Assembly: GCA_910587065.1 (NCBI GenBank)
Contig: CAJUMA010000006.1
Span: 1-35,873 of the forward strand
Direction: 5' to 3'
DNA: 35,873 nt
Origin: an uncultured Bacilli bacterium
Lineage (GTDB): Bacteria > Bacillota_I > Bacilli_A > RF39 > UBA660
Both the position numbers and the translations under genes were made by a program. A model generated the notes under the pieces. It was not told where the DNA came from. It was given only the letters and a program-made list of their open reading frames with translations, and did no database searches. Shown one piece after another: positions 22,208 to 30,310 of the stretch. Positions within the stretch are counted from its first letter, which is position 1. Every line of letters starts with the position of its first letter.

Positions 22208-23581
22208 ATGTTAGAAGATTATAATAAAAAAAGAGATTTCAATAAAACTAAAGAACCAAAGGGTATCAAAAAAAAGTCTACATCAAAGAAACTAAAATTT
22301 ATAATTCAGCATCACCTTGCAACTAAAGATCATTATGATTTTCGTTTAGAGTACAATGGTGTTTTAGTTAGTTTTGCTGTTCCTAAAGGTCCTTCATTTA
22401 AAACAACTGATAAAAGACTCGCTGTAAAAGTCGAAGATCATCCCTTAAGCTATGCAAATTTTGAAGGAACAATCCCTCAAGGTGAATATGGTGCTGGCAC
22501 TGTTATGCTATTTGATGTGGGTACTTGGGAACCTTACAAGAATAAATCAGTTGACTTTAAAAAGGGACCAGTTAAATTTACTTTGAATGGAAGTAGATTT
22601 AAAGGCAAATGGGCTTTAATCAAATTTAAAGATAATAATTGGTTACTTATCAAAGAGAAAGATCAATTCGTAAGTAATACCAAAATAGAAAAATATAAAA
22701 CAAGCATTAAAACAGGAAGAACCATGCAAGAAATAAAAGATAACATTACTCCAATAGATAATTCAATTGAATTAACAAATCCCAAAAAAATAATATTCAA
22801 AAAAGAAGGTATTACTAAAGAAGATATATTTAACTACTATAAATCAATAGGTGATAAAATGATGCCTTTTTTAGATAATAGACTTATAAGCACTGTAAGA
22901 TGTCCAAATGGTAATTTAAAAGAAACTTTTTATATGAAACATTTAAATACTGATTCTAAAGATATTGGAAAGAAAAAAATTACAGGTAAAAATAATGAAG
23001 AAAGTTATTACTATTATATAAAAAATATTAACGGTTTACTATCTGAAGTTCAAATGAATAGTTATGAATATCATATTTGGGGTTCTAAACAAAATAGTAT
23101 TAAAAAGCCAGATATATTAGTCTTTGACTTAGATCCTGATGAAAATTTATCACTAAAAAATGTAAGAGCTTGCGTTAAAGACTTAAAAAGTATCCTTGAT
23201 AAATTACATTTAAAATCTTACTTAAAAACAAGTGGTGGTAAAGGATACCATGTTTATGTTCCTCTGAAGAGAACGTCTTGGAAAGAATGTGAAAAGATTG
23301 CCTCTAGCATTTCTGATCTTATGGTTCTAAATAATCCTGACAAATATACCACCAATATGCGAAAGAATAAAAGAGAAAAGAAAATTTTTATTGATTATTT
23401 CCGCAATAAAGAAGGAGCCACTAGTGTTGCACCCTATTCTCTTAGATTAAAAAGTGGCGCTTCCATATCATGCCCAATTAAATGGAGTGAACTTGATACT
23501 ATAAAACCAAAAGATATAACTATCAAAAATATTAGTACACGTCTAAAAAGAAAAAATCCTTGGGCGGATTTCTTCAACTAA
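22208..23581 (+). CDS. ligD: LigD phosphoesterase-polymerase fusion
   Basis: 457 residues. Residues about 25-160 are the 3'-phosphoesterase domain: FIIQHHLATKDHYDFRLE, with its conserved His and Asp, VPKGPSF, VEDHPLSYANFEGTIPQG and GEYGAGTV. Residues about 205-457 are the LigD primase-polymerase domain, with catalytic DLDPDE, SGGKGYHVYVPL and KIFIDYFRN. It trims 3' ends and fills gaps, often with ribonucleotides, before the ligase seals. A linker of about 45 residues separates the domains. The start has AAAGGAG. Known LigD orders are Pol-PE-Lig, PE-Lig-Pol and Lig-Pol; a PE-Pol protein with a stand-alone ligase is less usual. Confidence 0.93.
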   Translation: MLEDYNKKRDFNKTKEPKGIKKKSTSKKLKFIIQHHLATKDHYDFRLEYNGVLVSFAVPKGPSFKTTDKRLAVKVEDHPLSYANFEGTIPQGEYGAGTVMLFDVGTWEPYKNKSVDFKKGPVKFTLNGSRFKGKWALIKFKDNNWLLIKEKDQFVSNTKIEKYKTSIKTGRTMQEIKDNITPIDNSIELTNPKKIIFKKEGITKEDIFNYYKSIGDKMMPFLDNRLISTVRCPNGNLKETFYMKHLNTDSKDIGKKKITGKNNEESYYYYIKNINGLLSEVQMNSYEYHIWGSKQNSIKKPDILVFDLDPDENLSLKNVRACVKDLKSILDKLHLKSYLKTSGGKGYHVYVPLKRTSWKECEKIASSISDLMVLNNPDKYTTNMRKNKREKKIFIDYFRNKEGATSVAPYSLRLKSGASISCPIKWSELDTIKPKDITIKNISTRLKRKNPWADFFN

Positions 23582-23582
23582 A

Positions 23583-24617
23583 CTATCTTAACATTTCATA
23601 TGGGGTGCTATACCTATTTACATAGGAATAGTAATCCCTTTTTATTTCTTCAAAGGAGACTAAACTTCGATATTCATGTAGCATTAAACCACAATATAAA
23701 TCTGGTCTATATCTTTTTACTATATCTTGCCAAAATTCACGTTCTTCTGGGGCCGTTATATCACTAAAATCAAAATCAAGCTTTTCCTTAAAGATACCTA
23801 AGTAGTGCCACAAAAATGGATTCATCGTAAATCTTAAAGTTGCGTTCATCATAAATTCAAATATATTTAATTTACGAAGTCGTGCTTCTTTTACTAAAGA
23901 TTCTACATAAATATGCAAGCGAATTCTATCTCCTACTTCCGTATGATAATCTTGGCGTTCTATGGGATAAACGCAAAAGTCAAAACCGTATTTTTGCATT
24001 ACTGCATCTACTCTCTTTTCTGGCATACCCTCCCACATTAACCAATTTTCTGTCGATATATTTTCAATCGTAAACCCAAGTTTAAGAGCTAAAGCTTCAG
24101 CATAGCCATCTTTATATAAACCTTCATACGCGACTATATTAACTTGAGGATTTTTTTCTTTTACAATATCTGCTTCATGCAAGGGGCATATTATATAACA
24201 CCCCGTTAAATCAACATAATCCTTAAATTCAACATCATCACCAGAGAAGAATTCAATTTCCTTAAATACATCTTTACTCCCTGGAACAATCACAGCATAC
24301 TTTCTTCCGCTAAAACCAAAGTTTCGATGTTCCCTACCATCTATTGCTTCCGAATTCATCAAAAAATGAACTGTATCATCCGTATAAGGAAGTTCTAAAC
24401 AAATTTTTACATTATCAACAAAATTACTTACCTTGTATGTGGCACCACTTGAAGCCGATGAATATACTCGGTTATTCTTTGGCATATAATCTGTCTTATG
24501 AATAAAAACAAACTCATCTTCACTTGTATAAACTTTATCATTACAATAAGCTTTTTTGTATTGTTCAAGTCCTTTTAAATCATCATTTGTTAATATTTTA
24601 ACTGAATCAATTACCAT
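23583..24617 (-). CDS. hypothetical protein
   Basis: A 344-residue protein, not recognised. The N-terminal ~110 residues (EFVFIHKTDYMPKN, TVHFLMNSEAI, KYAVIVPGSK) look like a beta-rich domain. A central part (ENWLMWEGMPEKRVDAVMQKYGF) precedes a helical C-terminal part (ARLRKLNIFEFMMNATLRFT). No signal peptide or membrane segment. It is convergent with the LigD gene, the stop codons being only two bases apart, and its start has a good GGGGGAAC-type site. Intact. Confidence 0.6.
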   Translation of the reverse strand: MVIDSVKILTNDDLKGLEQYKKAYCNDKVYTSEDEFVFIHKTDYMPKNNRVYSSASSGATYKVSNFVDNVKICLELPYTDDTVHFLMNSEAIDGREHRNFGFSGRKYAVIVPGSKDVFKEIEFFSGDDVEFKDYVDLTGCYIICPLHEADIVKEKNPQVNIVAYEGLYKDGYAEALALKLGFTIENISTENWLMWEGMPEKRVDAVMQKYGFDFCVYPIERQDYHTEVGDRIRLHIYVESLVKEARLRKLNIFEFMMNATLRFTMNPFLWHYLGIFKEKLDFDFSDITAPEEREFWQDIVKRYRPDLYCGLMLHEYRSLVSFEEIKRDYYSYVNRYSTPYEMLR

Positions 24618-24670
24618 AGTTCCCCCTTCTTTTGGCTTTTTATTATAGCAATTTACATATAATTAGTCAA

Positions 24671-24712
24671 AAAAAGTTATAACTCTTTATACATCTAAAG
24701 TTATAACTTCTA
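24671..24712. repeat. inverted repeat downstream of the Ppx-like gene
   Basis: AGTTATAACT occurs twice, 14 bases apart. Each copy is palindromic, so either each extrudes alone or the two pair as one long stem. Possibly a terminator for the Ppx operon, but the T tract is weak. Confidence 0.35.
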
Positions 24713-24791
24713 TATCTTTTTTTGAAAGTTCTTCTTCAATTTTTTTCTGCATATTCTTAGCATTTATAAAATCAACTTGTCGCTTTTCAAA
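24687..24791 (-). other. 34-codon in-frame extension after the Ppx-like gene
   Basis: After the TAA of the Ppx-like gene (24792-24794) the same frame continues without a stop for 34 codons (FEKRQVDFINAKNMQKKIEE...) to TAA at 24687. It reads like a normal protein end. The Ppx family normally ends where the first stop is, so this is more likely the 3' remnant of another gene than lost Ppx sequence. Confidence 0.3.
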
Positions 24792-25682
24792 TTACTTATC
24801 ATTAATTACTCCATTAATTAAATTTAAGTCTGATGGAATAATCCATTTTACATTAGCCATCTTAAATAAAGTAAGCGGTATAATCGCACCTGCTCTAGCA
24901 CCATCCATCCATTTAGGATTACCTGGCATCAATTCATATAATTCATTAATAGATATTTCATCAAATACACGTTTAGTTCCTCTTATATAATCATCTAAAC
25001 TAACCATATACTTATGATTATTGTCGATAAACAAAGTATTTTCAACTAAATTAAAATTAGTTAAAAGTTCAAATCTTTCTTCTCCACCAGTGAATATCGC
25101 AGCATCATAATCTGCATCTATTTCTAATGAACTTAATTTTTCTTCGGTAAATGCTTCTATTTCTTCAACTGTATTTCCTGAATACTCTTCATTTATTTTA
25201 TCAAAATTATTTAAAATATCAGCAACGCCGACATTAACTGTTTTAGTGTCTGTTAGTTTATCTCCAATAAATGTTACAAGTTCAGTTGTTTTACCACCCA
25301 TATTAATGATTAAAACTTTTTTACCGTTATAGTCATGTTCCATAGCTTTACCTAAATAATAAGCTTCTATTCCATGGCTTATAATATTAAAATGTAAATC
25401 AAACCTATCATTAAAAAATCTAACCATTTCTTGTTTTTTTAAATCACTTAAATTTCTAAAAATACCTGTAACAAAAATATGTGTATTATCATATTTTAAA
25501 CCATATTTGGTTTGGATATTATCAAAATACTCTAGCATCTCATTCATATTTTCATCACTTATACCAGTATCTTCACTAAATCCATTTTTAAAATAAATAG
25601 AATGTTCCTCCAATAAAACTAATGCCTCTTCATACTTATATACTTTAATAGTTGAAGATCCTAAATCTATATAATAATTCAT
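24792..25682 (-). CDS. Ppx/GppA phosphatase family protein
   Basis: A 296-residue protein with the ASKHA fold of exopolyphosphatase/guanosine pentaphosphatase. The phosphate-1 loop is IDLGSSTIKVYKY (residues 4-16). The phosphate-2 loop is MGGKTTELV, a variant of GGGSTE. The final segment IIPSDLNLINGVI is typical of the family end. Such enzymes release phosphate from polyphosphate or pppGpp. At ~300 residues it has only the catalytic N-terminal domains. The change from GGGST to MGGKT could alter or weaken activity. It lies 3 bp after the hydrolase gene 25686-26243, forming a two-gene unit. Confidence 0.75.
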   Translation of the reverse strand: MNYYIDLGSSTIKVYKYEEALVLLEEHSIYFKNGFSEDTGISDENMNEMLEYFDNIQTKYGLKYDNTHIFVTGIFRNLSDLKKQEMVRFFNDRFDLHFNIISHGIEAYYLGKAMEHDYNGKKVLIINMGGKTTELVTFIGDKLTDTKTVNVGVADILNNFDKINEEYSGNTVEEIEAFTEEKLSSLEIDADYDAAIFTGGEERFELLTNFNLVENTLFIDNNHKYMVSLDDYIRGTKRVFDEISINELYELMPGNPKWMDGARAGAIIPLTLFKMANVKWIIPSDLNLINGVINDK

Positions 25683-25685
25683 ACT

Positions 25686-26243
25686 CTACTCCTCTACATA
25701 TTTAAGTAAATCACCAAATTCTTGATAACCTGATTCACTGTTTAGGTGTCCGCCACCTGGATAAACTATAATATTATCAGTAATACTTTCTGCAAACTCT
25801 TTTTCAACATCCATCTTTACATAAGGATCATTATCCGAATACATACAAATTATATCCTTACAATAATTTTTAATATCATTTAAATTATCTAAATACATTG
25901 ATTCATTAACAGCATCATAATCATCATCTATTCCTAAATAATTATTAAATCCACAAACATATACAAGTCTTTTAACTTTTAATTTTTTCTCAATTAAATA
26001 TTTAGAAATAAATACAGGACCAATTGAATGAGCAAATATAATTGTATTTTCATTTAATAAACCACATTCTACATATCCGTCCATTATTTTCTTCCACGAA
26101 TCATAACTTTGATAGCCAACTCCCGAAGGTAAATCAGGCGTATAAACGCTTCTATCTAGACTTTCTAACTTTCCTCTTAAATAAGGTATCCAATTGGAAA
26201 AAGGACTACTAAAACTGCCATGTATTATAAAATAATTACTCAT
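25686..26243 (-). CDS. alpha/beta hydrolase, RBBP9/YdeN family
   Basis: A 185-residue serine hydrolase. It starts with IIHGSFSSPFSNWIPYL. The nucleophile elbow is AHSIG (Ser at about residue 72). The acid is in YSDNDPYV and the His in PGGGHLN, both at the positions usual for RBBP9-like proteins. Substrate unknown. It is upstream of the Ppx-like gene, 3 bp apart, and the two are probably co-transcribed. The start has AGGTGAT. Confidence 0.85.
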   Translation of the reverse strand: MSNYFIIHGSFSSPFSNWIPYLRGKLESLDRSVYTPDLPSGVGYQSYDSWKKIMDGYVECGLLNENTIIFAHSIGPVFISKYLIEKKLKVKRLVYVCGFNNYLGIDDDYDAVNESMYLDNLNDIKNYCKDIICMYSDNDPYVKMDVEKEFAESITDNIIVYPGGGHLNSESGYQEFGDLLKYVEE

Positions 26244-26269
26244 ATCATCACCTAAAAGTATTATATCAA

Positions 26270-26298
26270 AAAAAAGACATCTAATAAAGAGATATCTT
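26270..26298 (-). terminator. terminator between the DUF6273-like remnant and the hydrolase gene
   Basis: On the minus strand AAGATATCT pairs with AGATGTCTT (one G-U pair), followed by eight T. It would end transcription of the remnant at 26339-26620. Confidence 0.6.
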
Positions 26299-26338
26299 AA
26301 TTATATTAGTGTTTCCAAAACAGATCCCTAACACGCAC

Positions 26339-26620
26339 TTAGAACATATATTTAAAGATTTCTATAACAGGGCAGACCCCATAGGAACTGTAAACGTTGA
26401 CGGGGAACAAGTCATAGTAGCCATTTGATTTCAGAGTCCACGTGAGCAAGAGTCCCCGAAGAAGTCTAGTACGTTGTTGAGTATTTGTATGATAGGGCTG
26501 ATAAACAAGACCATCTGAATCACATCCAACTGCTTCTAATTTTTCTTGTGCTATTGCAAGTCCAAAGGCATTATCAAGTTCATATCCAAAATAAGTGTTA
26601 GATACATATTTGTGGCTAGT
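26339..26620 (-). pseudogene. C-terminal remnant of a DUF6273-like protein, GC-richer than neighbours
   Basis: On the minus strand an open frame without start codon encodes about 93 residues: YVSNTYFGYELDNAFGLAIA, QEKLEAVGCDSDGLVYQPYH, then RTRLLRGLLLTWTLKSNGYY and DLFPVNVYSSYGVCPVIEI to TAA at 26339. The end YGVCPVIEI resembles the YGVRPVI ending of DUF6273 (surface-protein) domains, in which a conserved Arg here is Cys. G and C are clearly more frequent than in flanking genes, which suggests different ancestry. The stretch 26,244-26,741 otherwise holds only the terminator. Confidence 0.4.
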
Positions 26621-26741
26621 TTATGATGATTCTAAACGCCTATGCCATAATTATATTTACTTTCTTCATCACTTTTTAATGAAAAAGAGCGATGATTTTA
26701 TTTACCAAATATTCTAACATACTAACAAGAAAAAAGATACA

Positions 26742-27287
26742 CTAAAGTATATACTTATAATCACTCATTTTATCTATTACTGCATCAATTTCCTTATATT
26801 TAGGAGTCTTCATAATTTCCCTAACAGACATTGCTAAATTATCATCATAAATTTTATCATGTTTATGAATAAATTCACATTCCTTTAATCTCTGTTTCTT
26901 CATTAATTCTTTTAATTTTATATTATTATTTAATATATAATACATTTGTGGTGGCATAAAATTAGGAATAGATTTTCTAATACTTTCAAGACTTAAAGGA
27001 CTCTCAAATAATCTAAGGGACTTAATAGGAATAGCACAAACATCTCTTGCATTAATATAATCTATTACTCTTCTTCTTGTATCATTTGTATATTCATCAA
27101 CTGTTTTATCTAGCCTTATCGGAACACCTAATTCCATAATACCTATAACTTTTCTTTTATTACCACTCAAATATAAATAAGCACATACCTCTTCATTACA
27201 AAATCTCTTCCGATACTCATATTTTTTTAATCCATAAAGAATTGGCTTAAAATACTCAGGTTTAAAACTCAAAAAAATTTCTTTCAT
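26742..27287 (-). CDS. ASCH-domain-like protein
   Basis: A 181-residue protein. Its N-terminal ~80 residues match the ASCH fold: MKEIFLSFKPEYFKPIL, YGLKKYEYRKRF (the I-xxG-x-K-x-x-E-x-R element), then YLYLSGNKRKVIGIMELG. Known: ASCH domains are small beta barrels related to PUA/EVE domains, thought to bind RNA or modified bases. The helical C-terminal half (RKSIPNFMPPQMYYILNN, LKELMKKQRLKECEFI) is not recognised. One intact member of a set of three ASCH-like genes in 2.7 kb. Function unknown. Confidence 0.7.
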   Translation of the reverse strand: MKEIFLSFKPEYFKPILYGLKKYEYRKRFCNEEVCAYLYLSGNKRKVIGIMELGVPIRLDKTVDEYTNDTRRRVIDYINARDVCAIPIKSLRLFESPLSLESIRKSIPNFMPPQMYYILNNNIKLKELMKKQRLKECEFIHKHDKIYDDNLAMSVREIMKTPKYKEIDAVIDKMSDYKYIL

Positions 27288-27373
27288 AAAAACCTCACAA
27301 ACTTATTATATATAATTTACCCATTAAACACAATAATATGAGGTTAATTAAAAACTTAAGAAATAATTCTAAT

Positions 27374-27575
27374 TTCTTGAATTATAATCAAAATCCCATA
27401 AGCTTAATTTACCATTAATGCTAATTGGTTCAATCACTTCGGGATTTTCCATTTTAAAACCATAACCAACCCAGTCTTTATCTTTAATTACCCTTGAGTA
27501 AACAAGTTCATTTTCGCATTTTAATACATCACGCATTTCATCATCTATAAAAACACAGTCAACTAAATTTACTTG
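27374..27575 (-). pseudogene. C-terminal remnant of a second ASCH-like protein
   Basis: On the minus strand about 66 codons read VNLVDCVFIDDEMRDVLK, then VYSRVIKDKDWVGYGFKM, ENPEVIEPISINGKLSLWDF and stop at 27374. The end PISINGKLSLWDFD is the pattern that closes many ASCH-like proteins (pI.xxGxLgxW). The 5' half is missing, and the HAD pseudogene begins on the other strand at the break. No start codon is available. Confidence 0.4.
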
Positions 27576-27589
27576 AAAAGGTGTACTTT

Positions 27590-28312
27590 ATGATAATTTT
27601 TGATAAACTAACGAAAACAGATAAAATAAAACATATTATATGTGATATAGATGGCACTATCACAAGATGGATTAATGTCGAACTTTTTTTAATAAAATCA
27701 TGTGAACAAATTGGTTTACCCTATAAAGGAGAATATCTAAATCTTTTATTTGAAGCTATAAGAAGGAACGGACTTCACTCTATCGTAACTGGCTCTTTTA
27801 ATGAAACAGAATATGCCAAATTTTTAAGTAGATTTAAAACCAAATGGCTTAACAGGCGAAGAATTAAAAAATAAAATGTTTGAACTAGAAGCTAGTGAAA
27901 CGTTCATTAACTCTGATGTAAAAGAAACCTTAGATAAACTAAAAGAAGAATACCAGTTATATTGCTATACCAATTTGTTTTATAATCAAGCACTAAAAAA
28001 ACTTGAATACCATGATTTATTAAAATATTTTACTAAAGTTTATTCAGTGAAAACACCTATCTTAAATTTTCTAAAGTGGGATTTAATTATATTCTTAATA
28101 GTATTAATGCTAAGCCACAGGAAGTTATTATGATTGGAGAATCAAAAACCGATATTATCCCCGCAAAAAAAGCTTCTATTAATACTATCTACATTAACTA
28201 TAACATTGACCCACATAGTATTAAAGAAAATGAAGCTTATTTAATCAATAAAGCTGATGCTAGTATAACAGAATTTTCTGACATACCTCGCATTCTATCA
28301 AAGAAAAATTAA
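27590..28312 (+). pseudogene. HAD-family hydrolase with two frameshifts
   Basis: Start ATG at 27590 is set by AAAAGGTG six bases upstream. Frame 1 has the nucleophile motif ICDIDGTITRW. Near 27838, in an A run, the frame changes to ...NGLTGEELKNKMFELEASE..., with CYTNLFYNQALKK (motif II region). Near 28070 it changes again, and the third frame has VGFNYILNSINAKPQEVIMIGESKTDIIPAKKA, the last HAD motif. The three pieces together give a ~240-residue HAD phosphatase-like protein. Unless the shifts are sequencing errors in homopolymers, the gene is dead. The substrate was probably a phosphorylated metabolite. Confidence 0.85.
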
Positions 28313-28347
28313 TTATGTTATAATTGAATTAGCAAAGGAGTTAGATT

Positions 28348-28920
28348 ATGGAAAAAGCAATCTTTAATAATGGGTTCTTTGAATTTTTAGAAACAGAAGA
28401 AGAACATATAATAAATAATAATAAAACAACTATAAAAAGACAAATGGTTAGAAGACCTCCAGGAATAAGAGCATTAATTATAAATAAAGAAGACAAGAAA
28501 AAAATCCTTTTATCCAAAGAATTTAGATATGAACTTGATAAATGGGATTATCGTCTCCCTGGCGGTAAAGTTTTTGATTCACTTGATGATTATAAAGCAT
28601 CTATTACTAAAGGCGATGTTCAAGAACATGTTGATAAAACCGTAAAAAAAGAAGTTTTAGAAGAAATAGGTTTAATTGTAAAATCACAGAAATTATTAAA
28701 AATATCCCATGCTGGAGCTGGCGTTATTTGGGACCTTTTCTACTATGTAATAGATGACTATGAAATATCCGATACTGGTTCTCAGTTAGAGGAAAATGAA
28801 TTTGTTGACGGGTACGTATTTAAATCTTATGATGAAATAATTAACATGTGTAAAAATCATGAGATAAATGAAGATCGAACAGTTGGAGTACTTTTAAGTT
28901 ATATTTTAGATTGCAATTAA
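28348..28920 (+). CDS. Nudix hydrolase
   Basis: A 190-residue Nudix protein. The Nudix helix is EHVDKTVKKEVLEEIGLIV (about residues 93-111), with KEVLEEIG in place of REUxEExG. The loop from the preceding LPGGKVFDSLDDYK is longer than the usual 23-residue box, with an insertion between the Gly and the first Glu. Such enzymes cleave nucleoside diphosphate derivatives; this type resembles ADP-sugar or NDP-x pyrophosphatases. The start has AAAGGAG. It follows the broken HAD gene by 35 bp, probably in the same unit. Its stop overlaps that of the converging broken ASCH gene. Confidence 0.85.
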   Translation: MEKAIFNNGFFEFLETEEEHIINNNKTTIKRQMVRRPPGIRALIINKEDKKKILLSKEFRYELDKWDYRLPGGKVFDSLDDYKASITKGDVQEHVDKTVKKEVLEEIGLIVKSQKLLKISHAGAGVIWDLFYYVIDDYEISDTGSQLEENEFVDGYVFKSYDEIINMCKNHEINEDRTVGVLLSYILDCN

Positions 28921-29371
28921 TAGTCTTTTATTTTAAGCCAAGTATTCATTCCTTTTTTAGTAACTTTAAAGGGTTTAATTTTAACAATTTTTTTTATGAA
29001 AATTAAAGTAGCATATTTGCTATCTTTTTTTAACTTCCAAAAATCATCATCTACAAATAGCTCCCTTGAAAAATCTCTTTTTATATTTCAATTGGATAGT
29101 TTGTTAAGTCAAAAAAATATACTTCCTTTATTTTAAAATAAGCAACCACATCCCCACCAGACTTTTTTACAAAGACAATACTTGATGGATGAATACTATT
29201 CCAAGGTAAACATTTCTTTTTACTAAATCTCGATTCTATCTTTTTTTTACCATCCAACATATAAGTTAGATATGGTTCCGTAAATACTCCTAAGTGTAAC
29301 TCGCTTCTTTTAATAAGTTCAAGTTCTTGTGTTGGAACTTTTTTTATTCCCTCAATTATTTCTTCATACAT
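28917..29371 (-). pseudogene. third ASCH-like gene, broken by a frameshift
   Basis: From ATG at 29371 the frame gives 96 residues with ASCH features (EPYLTYMLDGKKKIESRFS, then SIVFVKKSGGDVVAYFKIKEV) and stops at 29081. In another frame directly after, about 53 codons read KRDFSRELFVDDDFWKLKKD, SKYATLIFIKKIVKIKPFKV and KGMNTWLKIKDY to a stop at 28917-28919. This is the expected second half of such proteins. A single-base change in the A run at about 29070-29080 joins them into a ~150-residue protein. The start is behind AAGGT, five bases after the stop of the DUF1848 gene upstream. Confidence 0.75.
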
Positions 29372-29376
29372 ATAAC

Positions 29377-30261
29377 TTACCTTCTAACCTTTATAACATC
29401 ATCAATTTCTAAAGCACCAATTAACATAGTAGAATTTGGATCATGATTAGCCACGTTCACTAATACTCTCCTTTCATCATAATTAGCATAACAATATTTA
29501 CAAAAATGCTTACATGTATTATATACTCCAATATCAACCATCTCAACACATTCACATTTATTTTCTTTTCGAGCTTTCCATTTTTTATAATCTTTACCCG
29601 TTAGTCTTTTAGCAAGTTCTTTAGACATACACTCGCCCTTAATAAAACCATACTCCACTAATGTTTCATTTTCAAAACAAGTTTGCACAGTCATTCCATG
29701 CTTTAAGGCTTCTTTGCTAAAAAACTCACCGATTTCCTTATAATCATCAGAAGTAAAATCATGATATTTTAAAATGTTCATATTATTTCTAACATTTTTA
29801 TAATCATCAATAAAAGATACAATTATATGTTTAACATAACCATCAAGTAAATCAGTAAGACGAGCAAAGCTTTTCTTATGATATTCTAGATCATATTTTG
29901 CACTTAAAAATATGGGATCATATCTTACATAAACATTTTCCTTACCAATTATATCTGATATTTCTTTTACTGCCTCAATTATTTTTTGCTTATCATCAAC
30001 ATTTGGTTCAATATCCTTACTATAAGGAGTAATAGTTACATGAAAAAGAATTGGTTTGTTGATAATCTTAAGTTTATCAACAAAATTAATGGGATTTTTC
30101 GTACAAAAAAGAATGACATCAACATCAGTAAAATAAATTCGACTCACTAACTTTCTATTAAAAGGATTGCGAACATCAACAAACCCATCTTCCCATCTTT
30201 TCATAAACCATTCTGAATAAAAGGCAATTACATCACATCTTCCACTAACAAAAAGAATCAT
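29377..30261 (-). CDS. DUF1848 radical-SAM-like protein
   Basis: A 294-residue DUF1848 protein. It begins with ILFVSGRCDVIAFYSEWFMK and has VRYDPIFLS and VSFIDDYKN in the barrel. It ends with the Cys cluster NTCKHFCKYCYANYDER (C-x3-C-x2-C), the signature of the family and a likely iron-sulfur cluster site placed C-terminally. Known: the family is classed with radical SAM enzymes, activity unknown. The minus-strand gene is followed five bases later by the broken ASCH gene, so the pair formed an operon. Intact and of normal length. Confidence 0.9.
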   Translation of the reverse strand: MILFVSGRCDVIAFYSEWFMKRWEDGFVDVRNPFNRKLVSRIYFTDVDVILFCTKNPINFVDKLKIINKPILFHVTITPYSKDIEPNVDDKQKIIEAVKEISDIIGKENVYVRYDPIFLSAKYDLEYHKKSFARLTDLLDGYVKHIIVSFIDDYKNVRNNMNILKYHDFTSDDYKEIGEFFSKEALKHGMTVQTCFENETLVEYGFIKGECMSKELAKRLTGKDYKKWKARKENKCECVEMVDIGVYNTCKHFCKYCYANYDERRVLVNVANHDPNSTMLIGALEIDDVIKVRR

Positions 30262-30310
30262 AATATCTCACCCTTTTATTATTATAAATGAGTCTATTAT
30301 GATTTGTAAA

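Noticed and set aside
26330..26560. Structured RNA such as 6S or RNase P in the GC-richer stretch
   Set aside because: No conserved RNase P, SRP or 6S motif was seen, while the minus strand gives a 93-codon open frame with protein-like composition.
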